The notes beneath the pieces were generated by a model. It saw nothing but the letters and a program-made list of their open reading frames with translations. It made no database searches and had not been told where the DNA came from. Below, piece by piece: positions 7,644 through 13,894 of a stretch of 28,566 nucleotides of DNA. The DNA is from a virus. The translations under genes and the position numbers were made by a program. The DNA lies in the IMG/VR virus record IMGVR_UViG_3300032753_000132, positions 1 through 28,566 of that record, one strand, 5' to 3'. How positions within the stretch are numbered: position 1 is the stretch's first letter; each line of letters begins with the position of its first letter.

Positions 7644-7870
7644 ACGAGGTCCCTTGCCCCCGCTGCCATTACCTCCTCATCCCGGAGGCGTATCTCTGCA
7701 CCCACTGCTTCTGGGTGATGCCCTCACCCATGCGGCTGCTTTCCCTCTTGGACCTGGCCAGGAACCACGTGCAGGACGCCGAGCTTCGGGCCGAGATCAC
7801 CCGGATTGTTCCCCCCAAGCCCCGGGACTGGCCCGAGTGGATGCCTCGCTTTGGGGTCCACAATGGTTGA
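7640..7870 (+). CDS. Small zinc-ribbon protein
   Basis: This 76-residue protein carries a zinc ribbon at its N-terminus: C6-x2-C9 and C20-x2-C23, separated by a short loop with aromatic residues. A helix of about 25 residues (MRLLSLLDLARNHVQD) and a tryptophan-rich end (PRDWPEWMPRFG) follow. It is coupled to the genes on both sides by overlapping start and stop codons. Proteins of this type often bridge to nucleic acid or another protein; nothing here shows the partner. The next gene encodes a nuclease, so an accessory role in DNA processing is possible. Confidence 0.68.
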   Translation: MNEVPCPRCHYLLIPEAYLCTHCFWVMPSPMRLLSLLDLARNHVQDAELRAEITRIVPPKPRDWPEWMPRFGVHNG

Positions 7871-8363
7871 GCGCTCCTACCTCTGGCAGTGGGACCGCAC
7901 CCGCTACAAGACGTCCTGGCTCTGCCTCCGGCCCTCCGAGGCCGACATTCAGGCCGCGGCCATCGCCCGCCTGTCCTACCTGGGCATCCCAGCCGCTGTA
8001 GTCGACGCCGGGGCCAAGAAACTCCGGGGGAGGGCCATCGGCGCCCTCCGCCGGCAGGGCCTCGGTGCCCGGGACGCCTCGGCCCTCCTCCGCGGGGAGA
8101 CCGGCATTCTGGCGGGCCTCGTGGACATCGTGGGCACCATTCCCCCCCAGGTGCACCGCTTGGCCTTCCCCTGGGGGATCCCTCTTTACATCGAATGCAA
8201 GGCGGCCGAGCACCTGGAGCCCACCCTCAGTGGCTTCCGGCAGGTGGCGTCGCCCGGGAAGCCCACCCCCGACCAGTTGGCCTTCCTGGACGCCATGCAC
8301 GGGGCAGGGGCCTGTGTCGGTGTGATCTGGTCCTGTGACGATTTGCGCGAGGTGCTGCCATGA
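7863..8363 (+). CDS. VRR-NUC-type nuclease
   Basis: VRR-NUC domains are compact PD-(D/E)XK nucleases; stand-alone phage forms can cut branched DNA such as Holliday junctions. The signature is present: SEADIQAAAIARLSYLGIP at about residues 25-43, the catalytic aspartate in GLVDIVG (D88), the E-x-K pair in YIECKA (E111, K113), and the downstream TPDQLAFLDAM. With 166 residues it is somewhat longer than a minimal domain because of an aromatic N-terminal extension (SYLWQWDRTRYKTSW). The ATG at 7863 overlaps the upstream gene's end; the open frame further up lacks family similarity. It may resolve recombination intermediates before packaging. Confidence 0.85.
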   Translation: MVERSYLWQWDRTRYKTSWLCLRPSEADIQAAAIARLSYLGIPAAVVDAGAKKLRGRAIGALRRQGLGARDASALLRGETGILAGLVDIVGTIPPQVHRLAFPWGIPLYIECKAAEHLEPTLSGFRQVASPGKPTPDQLAFLDAMHGAGACVGVIWSCDDLREVLP

Positions 8364-8722
8364 AGCTCGTTTACATCGCTGGGAAGCTGACCGACCCAGA
8401 CGCCGCCACCATGTTCCACTTCCGCCAGCAGGCCCTCGAGATGGGCATGCTCGTGGAGTCGGCTGGGGACTACATGGCCTTCGTCCCCCATGCTCATGTT
8501 CTGGAGCCCAAGGGCACGCCCGAGGAGGTCTGGAAGGCTGCCATGCGGAAGTGCATCACCATGCTGCGGCGCTGCGACTACCTCGTCCCGTTGGATAACT
8601 GGGTGAACAGCCGCGGGGCCCGGATGGAGGTCTGGCTCTGCAAGCGTCGCTCGGGCTTCCCGAAGGTCGTTGACCTCGGATCCCTTATCCTGGAGGGCCT
8701 CGATGGTGAAGACGTCGCTTGA
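8360..8722 (+). CDS. DUF4406 (nucleoside deoxyribosyltransferase-like) protein
   Basis: The start MKLVYIAGKLTDP, a helix with FRQQALEMGMLVES, and the later segment DNWVNSRGARMEVWLCKRRSGFPKV match the DUF4406 family. That family shares the Rossmann-like fold of nucleoside 2-deoxyribosyltransferases, and the S-x-G-A-x-x-E motif (here SRGARMEV) corresponds to the catalytic glutamate region. Members are common in phages and may act on nucleotides or NAD-like molecules, but most are uncharacterised. The 120-residue length is normal. The ATG overlaps the previous stop (ATGA). Confidence 0.8.
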   Translation: MKLVYIAGKLTDPDAATMFHFRQQALEMGMLVESAGDYMAFVPHAHVLEPKGTPEEVWKAAMRKCITMLRRCDYLVPLDNWVNSRGARMEVWLCKRRSGFPKVVDLGSLILEGLDGEDVA

Positions 8723-9008
8723 TCGGAGGCTCGAGGCACACAAGGCGCTCGGGCTTCGCTTCTGCACCGAGTGCGGGGCGCCCGAGGGCCTGCGGGTGGT
8801 CCGCCTCAAGTCCAACCTCCGGGTCTGGTCCCTGGACACCGACCTCCACATGCAGAACCACCAGACCTACCGGAGCCCGACCAAGGTGGTGCTCCATTCC
8901 GCTGACGAGGGGGTCTGCCGCTGCTGCGCCTCTCCCCGTGGCGCCGATCTCATCCTCCATCAGAAGGCTGTTCGCCGTGCCAAGGAGGCCGCCAATGCTA
9001 AGGACTAG
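8703..9008 (+). CDS. Small zinc-finger protein
   Basis: The gene starts at an ATG inside the end of the DUF4406 gene (20-base overlap), preceded by GGAGGG. The 101 residues have two cysteine pairs, C21-x2-C24 (FCTECGAPEG) and C72-x2-C75 (CRCCASPRG), about 47 residues apart with conserved-looking histidines between them (HMQNHQTY). This may be a split zinc finger or an HNH-like fold, but no clear catalytic H-N-H triplet is visible. A basic helix (RRAKEAANAK) ends the protein. The function is unknown. Confidence 0.65.
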   Translation: MVKTSLDRRLEAHKALGLRFCTECGAPEGLRVVRLKSNLRVWSLDTDLHMQNHQTYRSPTKVVLHSADEGVCRCCASPRGADLILHQKAVRRAKEAANAKD

Positions 9009-9192
9009 CAAAGAAACGGCCATGCGTGCCGCCGAGATCCACAAGGGCAGATCAGCCTTCAGGCGTGGGGGCTCCTTGCTGGAGTGCCCCCACCTGGAAG
9101 GCTCTAGGGAGCGCGAATGGTGGCAGCACGGCTTCCAGCTTGAATCCGAGTTGGTCCAGCTTGGGCTGGGCGGGGGGCAATTTCCCTCTTGA
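8995..9192 (+). CDS. Rmf/CrpP-like small protein
   Basis: The pattern HKGRSAFRRGGSLLECPH...REREWWQHGF matches the ribosome modulation factor fold family: a G-x2-A-x3-G repeat, C-P-[YH], then W-x2-G-[WF] before the end of the helix. True Rmf dimerises ribosomes in stationary phase; the plasmid homologue CrpP was reported as a ciprofloxacin-modifying enzyme. Phage members are common but untested. The ATG at 8995 has AAGGAGG six bases upstream and overlaps the previous gene by 14 bases; an alternative ATG lies at 9022. The 65-residue size fits. A role in adjusting host ribosomes during infection is inference. Confidence 0.7.
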   Translation: MLRTSKETAMRAAEIHKGRSAFRRGGSLLECPHLEGSREREWWQHGFQLESELVQLGLGGGQFPS

Positions 9193-9238
9193 CGGTCCCA
9201 ATCTTATTGGTTCCCTGACGAGTCGCCCGAGGACTCGC

Positions 9239-9622
9239 TTGGATATCGATCAATCCATTTACGTGTGCCTGAATCGCCTGGTTGACGTCATCGAGGACGT
9301 CACTGGGCAGCGTCCCGAGCATGCGGCCCTGTTGGTTGCCCTGTCTCGGCGTGCGGCTGCGACCAAGACCAAACGCTACATCAGCCTCTCTCGCGTGCAG
9401 GTGGTTTCCATCGGCGCCTCCCACGCGAACCGGACCCTGGCCAATCGTGTGGCCCGCTGGACCCTCCGTGCCATGGGCCCCGACACTCCGCTCCTCTACA
9501 GTTATCCCCTTTACCGCGAGATGGCGTCCGTCCGGGGCCTCAAGCCCTGGTCCTACCGCCAGTATCGCCGCCACGCCTGGGGCTACGAGTCCAAGGCACG
9601 AGGTCCCGAAGTTGCCTGCTAA
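9239..9622 (+). CDS. Unknown protein with probable TTG start
   Basis: The frame from 9239 encodes 127 residues with normal codon use. I choose the TTG at 9239 because GAGGA (9229-9233) sits five bases upstream; the next candidate is GTG at 9263. The protein starts MDIDQSIYVCLNRLVDVIED, has a basic middle (SRRAAATKTKRYISL), then a helical stretch and an aromatic, basic end (KPWSYRQYRRHAWGYES). A DNA- or RNA-binding role is possible from the charge, but no family is recognised. It overlaps the methyltransferase start by 11 bases. The 46 bases before it hold only the ribosome-binding region. Confidence 0.62.
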   Translation: MDIDQSIYVCLNRLVDVIEDVTGQRPEHAALLVALSRRAAATKTKRYISLSRVQVVSIGASHANRTLANRVARWTLRAMGPDTPLLYSYPLYREMASVRGLKPWSYRQYRRHAWGYESKARGPEVAC

Positions 9623-11039
9623 AGCGCACCCCAAGAAGAAGCCGGCCGCTCCTCCCGCGGCCCCGCCCAAGAAGCCGGCCGCTGCTGGCCCACCTCCTGC
9701 TGCGCCTTCAGGATCCGACCTCCGGGTTCCCGAGGTGGTCCAGATGAAGGTTCGGGACCTCCGCCCATGGGCTGGAAATCCTCGGGAGCATTCTGCGGAG
9801 CAGCTTCGGATCATTCAGAAGTCCATCGCTCATCATGGGCTGGTCGCCCTTCCTGTGGTCCAGAAGGGAACCAACCGCCTCCTCGCCGGCCATGGTCGCC
9901 TCCAGGCGCTCCTCGATGCTGGGCACGGCGACACCGTCATCCCGGTCATCGTGGCCGACCTGGACGACCGCGATGCCACCGCCTACACCGTGGTTGATAA
10001 CCGGACTGTGGATCTCAGTTCGTGGTCGCTGACCTCCCTGCAGGAGATCCTGGTTGGGCTCGACAATGGCGCCTTCGATATCGAGGCGACCGGCTTCACG
10101 CTGTCTGCCCTTGAGGATCTGTTCGGAACCATCCCGGGTGGCGGGGAACCCCCCAAGGTGGACCCCGACACCGTCCCCGAGCCCCCCGCGGTTCCCGAGA
10201 CGGTGCTTGGCGAAGTCATTCTCATGGGCCCCCACAAGCTTATCTGTGGGGACAGCACCGATCCTTTCGTCTGGCGCACGCTGCTCGGCGGGGAGGAGGG
10301 CGCCCTGGTCCTCACGGATCCGCCCTATGGGATGGACTACTCCTCCAACGCCAAGGGCACAGCTGGCGGGAAGATCAAGAACGACGCCCTGGACCGGGCC
10401 GCCCTCGAGAACCTCCTCACCCGGGCCTTCGCCTGTGTCCGGGCCGCCTCCATGAAGCAGGCCGCCTGGTATGTCTGGCACTCCTACCACCGGCAGCGCG
10501 AGTTCCAGAACGCGCTCGAGGAGGTGGGCCTCCGGGTGAAGACCCAGATTATCTGGGTGAAGCCCTCCGCGGGCCTGGGCATGGACGAGTTCCGCCGGCG
10601 CCACGAGAACGCCTTCCTGGCCGAGCAGGAGGCCGGGGCGGTCCCGGTCGACGTCGTGGGGCGGGGCCTTGTGATCGAGGACCATTCCCAGGGCATCTAC
10701 GCCACCGATTTCGAGGCGAAGCCCACTTGGAAGGGTGGCCGGACCCAGACCACCGTCTGGGAGCAGGGCCGGGAGACGGCTTCGAACGTCCTTCACCCGA
10801 CCACCAAGCCTGTTGCTCTCCTGGACCGGGCTATCAAGCTCTCGAGCAACCCTGGCGACCTCGTGTTGGATGCATTCGGGGGCTCTGGCTCGACGCTCAT
10901 CGCTTGCCACCTGGCCAGGCGCCGGGCGGCCTTAGTAGAGTTGGACCCTAAATTTTGTGACGTCTGCGCTTTGCGCTGGAAGATGATCACCGGCATGGAC
11001 GCCATTCGGGTGAAGCCTGGAGAGGCTTCGCATGGGTAA
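9612..11039 (+). CDS. ParB-like domain fused to beta-class DNA methyltransferase
   Basis: An N-terminal Lys/Pro/Ala-rich stretch (1-35) leads into a ParB/Srx-like domain (about 38-150) with LRPWAGNPREHS and RLLAGHGRLQALLDAG. From about 195 to 460 there is an amino-methyltransferase: the catalytic DPPY at 236-239 precedes the AdoMet-binding DAFGGSGST at 420-428, the motif order of the beta class (as in CcrM). Such fusions are frequent in phages and methylate adenine N6 or cytosine N4, probably to escape host restriction. No cognate restriction enzyme is visible. I choose the TTG at 9612, which has GAGG eight bases upstream and overlaps the previous stop; the open frame above it does not look coding. 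Confidence 0.9.
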   Translation: MPAKAHPKKKPAAPPAAPPKKPAAAGPPPAAPSGSDLRVPEVVQMKVRDLRPWAGNPREHSAEQLRIIQKSIAHHGLVALPVVQKGTNRLLAGHGRLQALLDAGHGDTVIPVIVADLDDRDATAYTVVDNRTVDLSSWSLTSLQEILVGLDNGAFDIEATGFTLSALEDLFGTIPGGGEPPKVDPDTVPEPPAVPETVLGEVILMGPHKLICGDSTDPFVWRTLLGGEEGALVLTDPPYGMDYSSNAKGTAGGKIKNDALDRAALENLLTRAFACVRAASMKQAAWYVWHSYHRQREFQNALEEVGLRVKTQIIWVKPSAGLGMDEFRRRHENAFLAEQEAGAVPVDVVGRGLVIEDHSQGIYATDFEAKPTWKGGRTQTTVWEQGRETASNVLHPTTKPVALLDRAIKLSSNPGDLVLDAFGGSGSTLIACHLARRRAALVELDPKFCDVCALRWKMITGMDAIRVKPGEASHG

Positions 11040-11466
11040 GTATGGGCCGTCCATCGAGACGCCCTGGGGTCGCGCCCAGGTGACGAAGAAGGGGTATGTG
11101 CGCGTCGGCCGCCTTGGTGATCGCCCTGCTCGGATGCTTCACGACCTGGTTTGGGAGGAGGTGCACGGCCCTATCCCTGCTGGGGTTCAGATCCATCATC
11201 GGAACGCCGACAAGCTCGACAACGGCCTGGAGAATCTCGAGGCCCTGGACGCCACCACCCACAAGCGGGAGCACTCGGATTGTGTGCTGGTGGACGGGGT
11301 TTGGTGGAAGCTCTGCGAGAAGTGCAACCAGTCCAAGCCGGAGTCCGATTTCTATTTCTATGCTGCCCACAACCGGCTTTATTACAAGTGCAAGGCTTGT
11401 TCCTCGCGAGATGCCGTGCGAGTGAAACAGGAACGTCGTGCTCGGTGTGCGGCAGGTGCGCCATGA
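11032..11466 (+). CDS. HNH endonuclease with zinc ribbon
   Basis: The 144-residue protein has an HNH_3-type core: VQIHHRNADKLDNGLENLEAL, where the HH pair and the two asparagines form the metal-binding site, preceded by MLHDLVWEEVHG. A second module, CEKCNQSKPESDFYF followed by CKACSS, is a zinc ribbon often attached to phage HNH proteins. These are typically homing nucleases or relate to packaging. It starts inside the methyltransferase stop with GGAGAGG upstream. No intron or split gene is seen beside it, so it may be a free-standing homing endonuclease. The cut site is unknown. Confidence 0.88.
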   Translation: MGKYGPSIETPWGRAQVTKKGYVRVGRLGDRPARMLHDLVWEEVHGPIPAGVQIHHRNADKLDNGLENLEALDATTHKREHSDCVLVDGVWWKLCEKCNQSKPESDFYFYAAHNRLYYKCKACSSRDAVRVKQERRARCAAGAP

Positions 11467-11573
11467 GTATGTCCCTGGGAACCTTCCTGCTCATCCTGGC
11501 CTGCTCCCATGGTATGGCCTACTACCTGGGTTGGTGCCGTGGTCTGGTCTTTCGTCGGGAGCACCGCGGATGA
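11463..11573 (+). CDS. 36-residue single-pass membrane microprotein
   Basis: This microprotein is one hydrophobic helix (LGTFLLILACSHGMAYYLG, about residues 5-23) followed by a basic tail (RGLVFRREHRG). By the positive-inside rule the tail would be cytoplasmic. Its ATG overlaps the HNH stop and its stop overlaps the next ATG, four bases each (ATGA). It has no recognised family. It could be a small holin-like, signal or superinfection-exclusion protein, but the sequence does not decide. Confidence 0.6.
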   Translation: MSMSLGTFLLILACSHGMAYYLGWCRGLVFRREHRG

Positions 11574-11680
11574 ACACCTCCCTTCCTCTCGGATGGGTCG
11601 CCTGCCTCGTGATCGCATCCTTCTTCCTGGGGGTTCATCTTGGCGCCCGGGGGGCCCGCCTCATGCTGGGGCGTCCATGA
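11570..11680 (+). CDS. Second 36-residue single-pass membrane microprotein
   Basis: This gene follows directly on the previous microprotein with a four-base overlap and has the same length. The helix is LGWVACLVIASFFLGVHLGA (about residues 7-26), followed by a basic tail (RGARLMLGRP). The sequence differs from its neighbour, but size, topology and order match, so the two may work as a pair. The stop overlaps the start of the next gene. No family is recognised. Confidence 0.58.
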   Translation: MNTSLPLGWVACLVIASFFLGVHLGARGARLMLGRP

Positions 11681-11925
11681 GTCGCCCCGACCTCCCGACC
11701 TCCCTGGAGAACCTGGCCCAGGCCAATGCGGATCTCCAGCTGTCCTCTGAGGTGATCCGGGCCCTCTTGATCCGTATCGGGGGTGAAGCGGTGATCACCA
11801 AGGACGACCTTTTCGTTGCCCGGCGCTCCTCCCTGCAGGTGGCGGACCTCCATGGTGGGGGCCTGGCCCTCCGTCTCATCCTTCCGGCCGTGATTCCCAC
11901 CGGCCCCGCGGAGTTTGGCCAATGA
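11677..11925 (+). CDS. 82-residue protein of unknown function
   Basis: The product begins with a helix of polar and leucine residues (LENLAQANADLQLSSEVIRALLIRI), contains ITKDDLFVARRSS, and ends in a beta-like, hydrophobic stretch (LALRLILPAVIP). No cysteine cluster or catalytic motif is visible. It is coupled on both sides by ATGA overlaps and lies before a winged-helix gene. I do not recognise it. Confidence 0.62.
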   Translation: MSRPDLPTSLENLAQANADLQLSSEVIRALLIRIGGEAVITKDDLFVARRSSLQVADLHGGGLALRLILPAVIPTGPAEFGQ

Positions 11926-12227
11926 CCCCCCTCTCTCCTGCCAATCGTCGCGTGCTCGAGGCTGGGCTCATCCAGCAGAAGGCCCTTGGTCGTGCTGTCA
12001 CATTGCGGGATTTGTCCGCCTCGACCAAATCCGCTATCAGCACGCTTCATAGGCATGTCGGCACCCTGGTTTCCTTGGGTGTGGCGAAAAAATCCCAAGC
12101 AGGCCCGGGCTGGGTGTTTCGCCGTCCGCAGGCGGAAATTTCAGCAAGCCTCATCGCGGCATGCAAGCGCCTGGGCCTCACGCGAGAGCAGACGGTCGAG
12201 ATCGTCAGGGCCGGGGAGGAGGGGTGA
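11922..12227 (+). CDS. Winged-helix DNA-binding protein
   Basis: The 101-residue protein shows a helix-turn-helix of MarR/IclR-like layout: VTLRDLSASTKSAISTLHRHVGTLVSLGVAKKSQ (about 26-60, two stretches joined by a turn), then GPGWVFRRP as the wing. A C-terminal helical part follows (AACKRLGLTREQTVEIVRAG), which may dimerise. It could regulate a phage promoter, but no operator is visible within the tightly packed operon. The ATG overlaps the upstream stop; the stop overlaps the next ATG (TGATG). Confidence 0.72.
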   Translation: MTPLSPANRRVLEAGLIQQKALGRAVTLRDLSASTKSAISTLHRHVGTLVSLGVAKKSQAGPGWVFRRPQAEISASLIAACKRLGLTREQTVEIVRAGEEG

Positions 12228-12469
12228 TGCTCGACACCCTGTCCATCCTCACCGCCGTCAGGCCATCGGCTGCGATTCGTCTCCTGACCCCCGAGGAGGT
12301 CCGGGCCTCCTTGGGGCTCGATGCTGTGCCCAAGGGCGTCTGGGTCACCCGCATCGGGGAGGCGCCCGAATGGCTGCCCACGATCCCTCCGGCCGGCGCC
12401 CGGTGCTGCTACTGCCACACCCTGGTCCCCTCTGGCACCCGATGCCCTTCCTGTGGAGCGCCCCGATGA
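12227..12469 (+). CDS. Zinc-ribbon small protein, first of three
   Basis: The 80-residue protein ends in a zinc ribbon: C60-x2-C63 and C73-x2-C76 (GTRCPSCGAPR). The front part (LTPEEVRASLGLDAVPKGVWVTRIGEAPEWLP) reads as a small alpha/beta unit. It is the first of three consecutive genes that end in a similar zinc ribbon, and it is joined to the second by an ATGA overlap. Its cysteine spacing (9 residues between the pairs) is shorter than in the other two, so it may be a more distant relative. The role is unknown. Confidence 0.66.
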   Translation: MLDTLSILTAVRPSAAIRLLTPEEVRASLGLDAVPKGVWVTRIGEAPEWLPTIPPAGARCCYCHTLVPSGTRCPSCGAPR

Positions 12470-12588
12470 TCCGTCGCCTCTGGCGCTCTTTTTCCCATTT
12501 CCTGGGGTTCTGCCACCTGTGCGGGCGCCGGGTGGATCGGAGCCCTCGGGGCCTGGTCTACTGCCCCTCGTGTGGGTGTCGCCGATGA
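12466..12588 (+). CDS. 40-residue zinc-ribbon microprotein, second of three
   Basis: The product is a basic helix (IRRLWRSFSHFLG) followed by a zinc ribbon with C16, C19, C33 and C36 (spacing C-x2-C-x13-C-x2-C). It overlaps both neighbours by four bases. Its layout is nearly the same as the next gene's: F-x-F/L-G-F-C, C-G-x-R-V, then Y/F-C-x-S-C-G and an arginine end. The two are probably tandem duplicates. Such small ribbons may bind nucleic acid or a host protein; this is inference. Confidence 0.62.
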   Translation: MIRRLWRSFSHFLGFCHLCGRRVDRSPRGLVYCPSCGCRR

Positions 12589-12725
12589 TTCAGTTCCTGC
12601 GCTACCGCCTCAACTACTGGGTCCGGGTGCTCTGCCACCTGTTCGGGTTCTGCCCGCGGTGCGGGGAGAGGGTGTCGTCCACCCAGCACGGCACGGTGTT
12701 CTGCTCCTCATGTGGTGCCCGATGA
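12585..12725 (+). CDS. 46-residue zinc-ribbon microprotein, third of three
   Basis: The product has an aromatic and basic N-terminal helix (FLRYRLNYWVRVLCHLFG) and a zinc ribbon with C23, C26, C40 and C43, the same C-x2-C-x13-C-x2-C spacing as the gene before. The shared pieces are GFC...CG.RV and the CxSCG end. The overlap pattern (ATGA) is also the same. It is a likely paralogue of its neighbour; the DNA copies have diverged, so the duplication is not recent. The function is unknown. Confidence 0.62.
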   Translation: MIQFLRYRLNYWVRVLCHLFGFCPRCGERVSSTQHGTVFCSSCGAR

Positions 12726-13147
12726 AGCGCTCCCCGCTCCTCCGGCGCACACCCCTCCGGGCCTCCTCCCCGCGGCTGGCCTCCCGGGCGCCAGCTGTCC
12801 GGAAGCCCAGGAAGCGCTCCAAGCGGAAGCCCCCGACCCGGGCCGAGAAGGAGCACATGGACCAGGTGGCCGCTCTCGGGTGCCTGGCCTGCAGGCTCGA
12901 CGGGTTCCCGGGCACGCCTGCGGAACTCCACCACTCCCGGTTGCGCCCGGACGGCACGGCCTACGGGGCGGGGTGCCGGGCCTCCCACTTCGAGGTCATC
13001 CCTCTGGATCCCATCCACCACCGGGGGGGCGCGAAGGGCATCCCTTCCCGTCATCTGGCCGAGGCCGACTTCACCGCCCGGTATGGCGACGACCTCGTGC
13101 TCCTGGCCCACGTGCACCGGCTGCTCTCTCTCGAGGAGGTTTCGTGA
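12722..13147 (+). CDS. Ref-like HNH nuclease
   Basis: Phage P1 Ref is an HNH nuclease that cuts DNA in RecA-dependent displacement loops. This 141-residue protein fits that family: a very basic N-terminus (MKRSPLLRRTPLR...RKPRKRSKRKPP), a C-x2-C pair in GCLACRLDG, AELHHSR, a second histidine pair in IPLDPIHHRGGAKG, and an ending with FTARYGDDLVLLAHVHRL. The histidines are placed as metal ligands. The start ATG lies within the preceding stop (ATGA). It may act with the recombination genes upstream, or on host DNA. HNH families overlap, so the name Ref is tentative. Confidence 0.72.
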   Translation: MKRSPLLRRTPLRASSPRLASRAPAVRKPRKRSKRKPPTRAEKEHMDQVAALGCLACRLDGFPGTPAELHHSRLRPDGTAYGAGCRASHFEVIPLDPIHHRGGAKGIPSRHLAEADFTARYGDDLVLLAHVHRLLSLEEVS

Positions 13148-13434
13148 TCCCCATCCACCCCCGGGCCGTCCGGCCCGCCCGCATCATGTTCATGCTGGCC
13201 GCGGGCGCCACGGTCCTCATGCGTCCCAATGAGGCCACCTTCATGGAGCAGATCGTCTACGCTGTCCGTGTGGGGTCCTGGGCTGACCCCCATGGCCGTG
13301 GGATCGGGGTCCACTTCGACATCAGCCAGCCCCCTGGGGCCGGGATCCCCACGTTCGGGGACCTGGTGAAACTCACCCAGCGGGTGCTCCTGGACGGGCA
13401 TCCGGCCACCCTCGAGTTGGCGGGGCAGCCATGA
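13144..13434 (+). CDS. 96-residue protein of unknown function
   Basis: The start is GTG, sharing four bases (GTGA) with the previous stop. The sequence alternates short beta-like stretches (ARIMFMLAAGATVLM, IVYAVRVGSWA, GIGVHFDIS) with loops and a C-terminal helix (LVKLTQRVLLDG). It has no cysteines and no recognised motif. It precedes the Tad2-like gene with a four-base overlap, so the two are probably made together. I do not recognise a family. Confidence 0.6.
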   Translation: MIPIHPRAVRPARIMFMLAAGATVLMRPNEATFMEQIVYAVRVGSWADPHGRGIGVHFDISQPPGAGIPTFGDLVKLTQRVLLDGHPATLELAGQP

Positions 13435-13673
13435 AGGCTCTGCCCTTCGCCGAGGCCCTGGGCCTCCTCGAGTCCGGTCGGGTCGCCCGTCGGGCCTCCT
13501 GGCCCCAGGGGTCCACCGTTCGCTTGGTCCCTGGCAACCAGATCATGGTCGGGGGGAAGCCCCTGGGCCCGCTCCCCTACTTCCAGGTGCGCCTGGCCTC
13601 CGCCGATTTCGGGATGCCCTGGCACGCGACCTCCCCAGACCTCCTGGCCCGGGACTGGGAGGTGCTCCCGTGA
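13431..13673 (+). CDS. DUF2829 (Thoeris anti-defence Tad2-like) protein
   Basis: The start LPFAEALGLLESGRVARRASWPQG and the end ATSPDLLARDWEVLP match the DUF2829 fold: an opening helix with F-x-E-A-L-x-x-L-x-x-G, then R-x-x-W, beta strands, and the closing D-L-L-A-x-D-W-E-x-L. Members of this family, called Tad2, bind the cyclic nucleotide signals of the Thoeris defence system and so block it. The 80 residues are the normal size. Whether this member acts on Thoeris signals cannot be read from the sequence. The ATG overlaps the previous stop. Confidence 0.82.
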   Translation: MKALPFAEALGLLESGRVARRASWPQGSTVRLVPGNQIMVGGKPLGPLPYFQVRLASADFGMPWHATSPDLLARDWEVLP

Positions 13674-13894
13674 TGCCCGGAGAATCCCTCTCTGCTGAGA
13701 AGTCCTGCGGGCTGTTCTGTGCCCACGCGCTCAAGTCCCGGCTTCACCTGGCCCAGTTGACCCACGCCACCTTCTGCATGGATCGTCTGGCCCTCGGCCT
13801 CGACTCAGGAGAACTCTCCCCCCACCTGGCCGCTGCCACCATCCGGCGGGTGCTTCTCGAGGTCGCCAAGATGGCCCAGCAGGCTCCGGGATGA
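13673..13894 (+). CDS. 73-residue helical protein of unknown function
   Basis: The ATG at 13673 shares its A with the preceding TGA; a GTG one codon upstream is possible. The product is mostly helical (LFCAHALKSRLHLAQLTHATFCMDRLALGL, then HLAAATIRRVLLEVAKMA), with two cysteines and several histidines that are not arranged as a classic zinc site. It precedes the probable small terminase gene with an ATGA overlap. I see no family. Confidence 0.6.
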   Translation: MPGESLSAEKSCGLFCAHALKSRLHLAQLTHATFCMDRLALGLDSGELSPHLAAATIRRVLLEVAKMAQQAPG

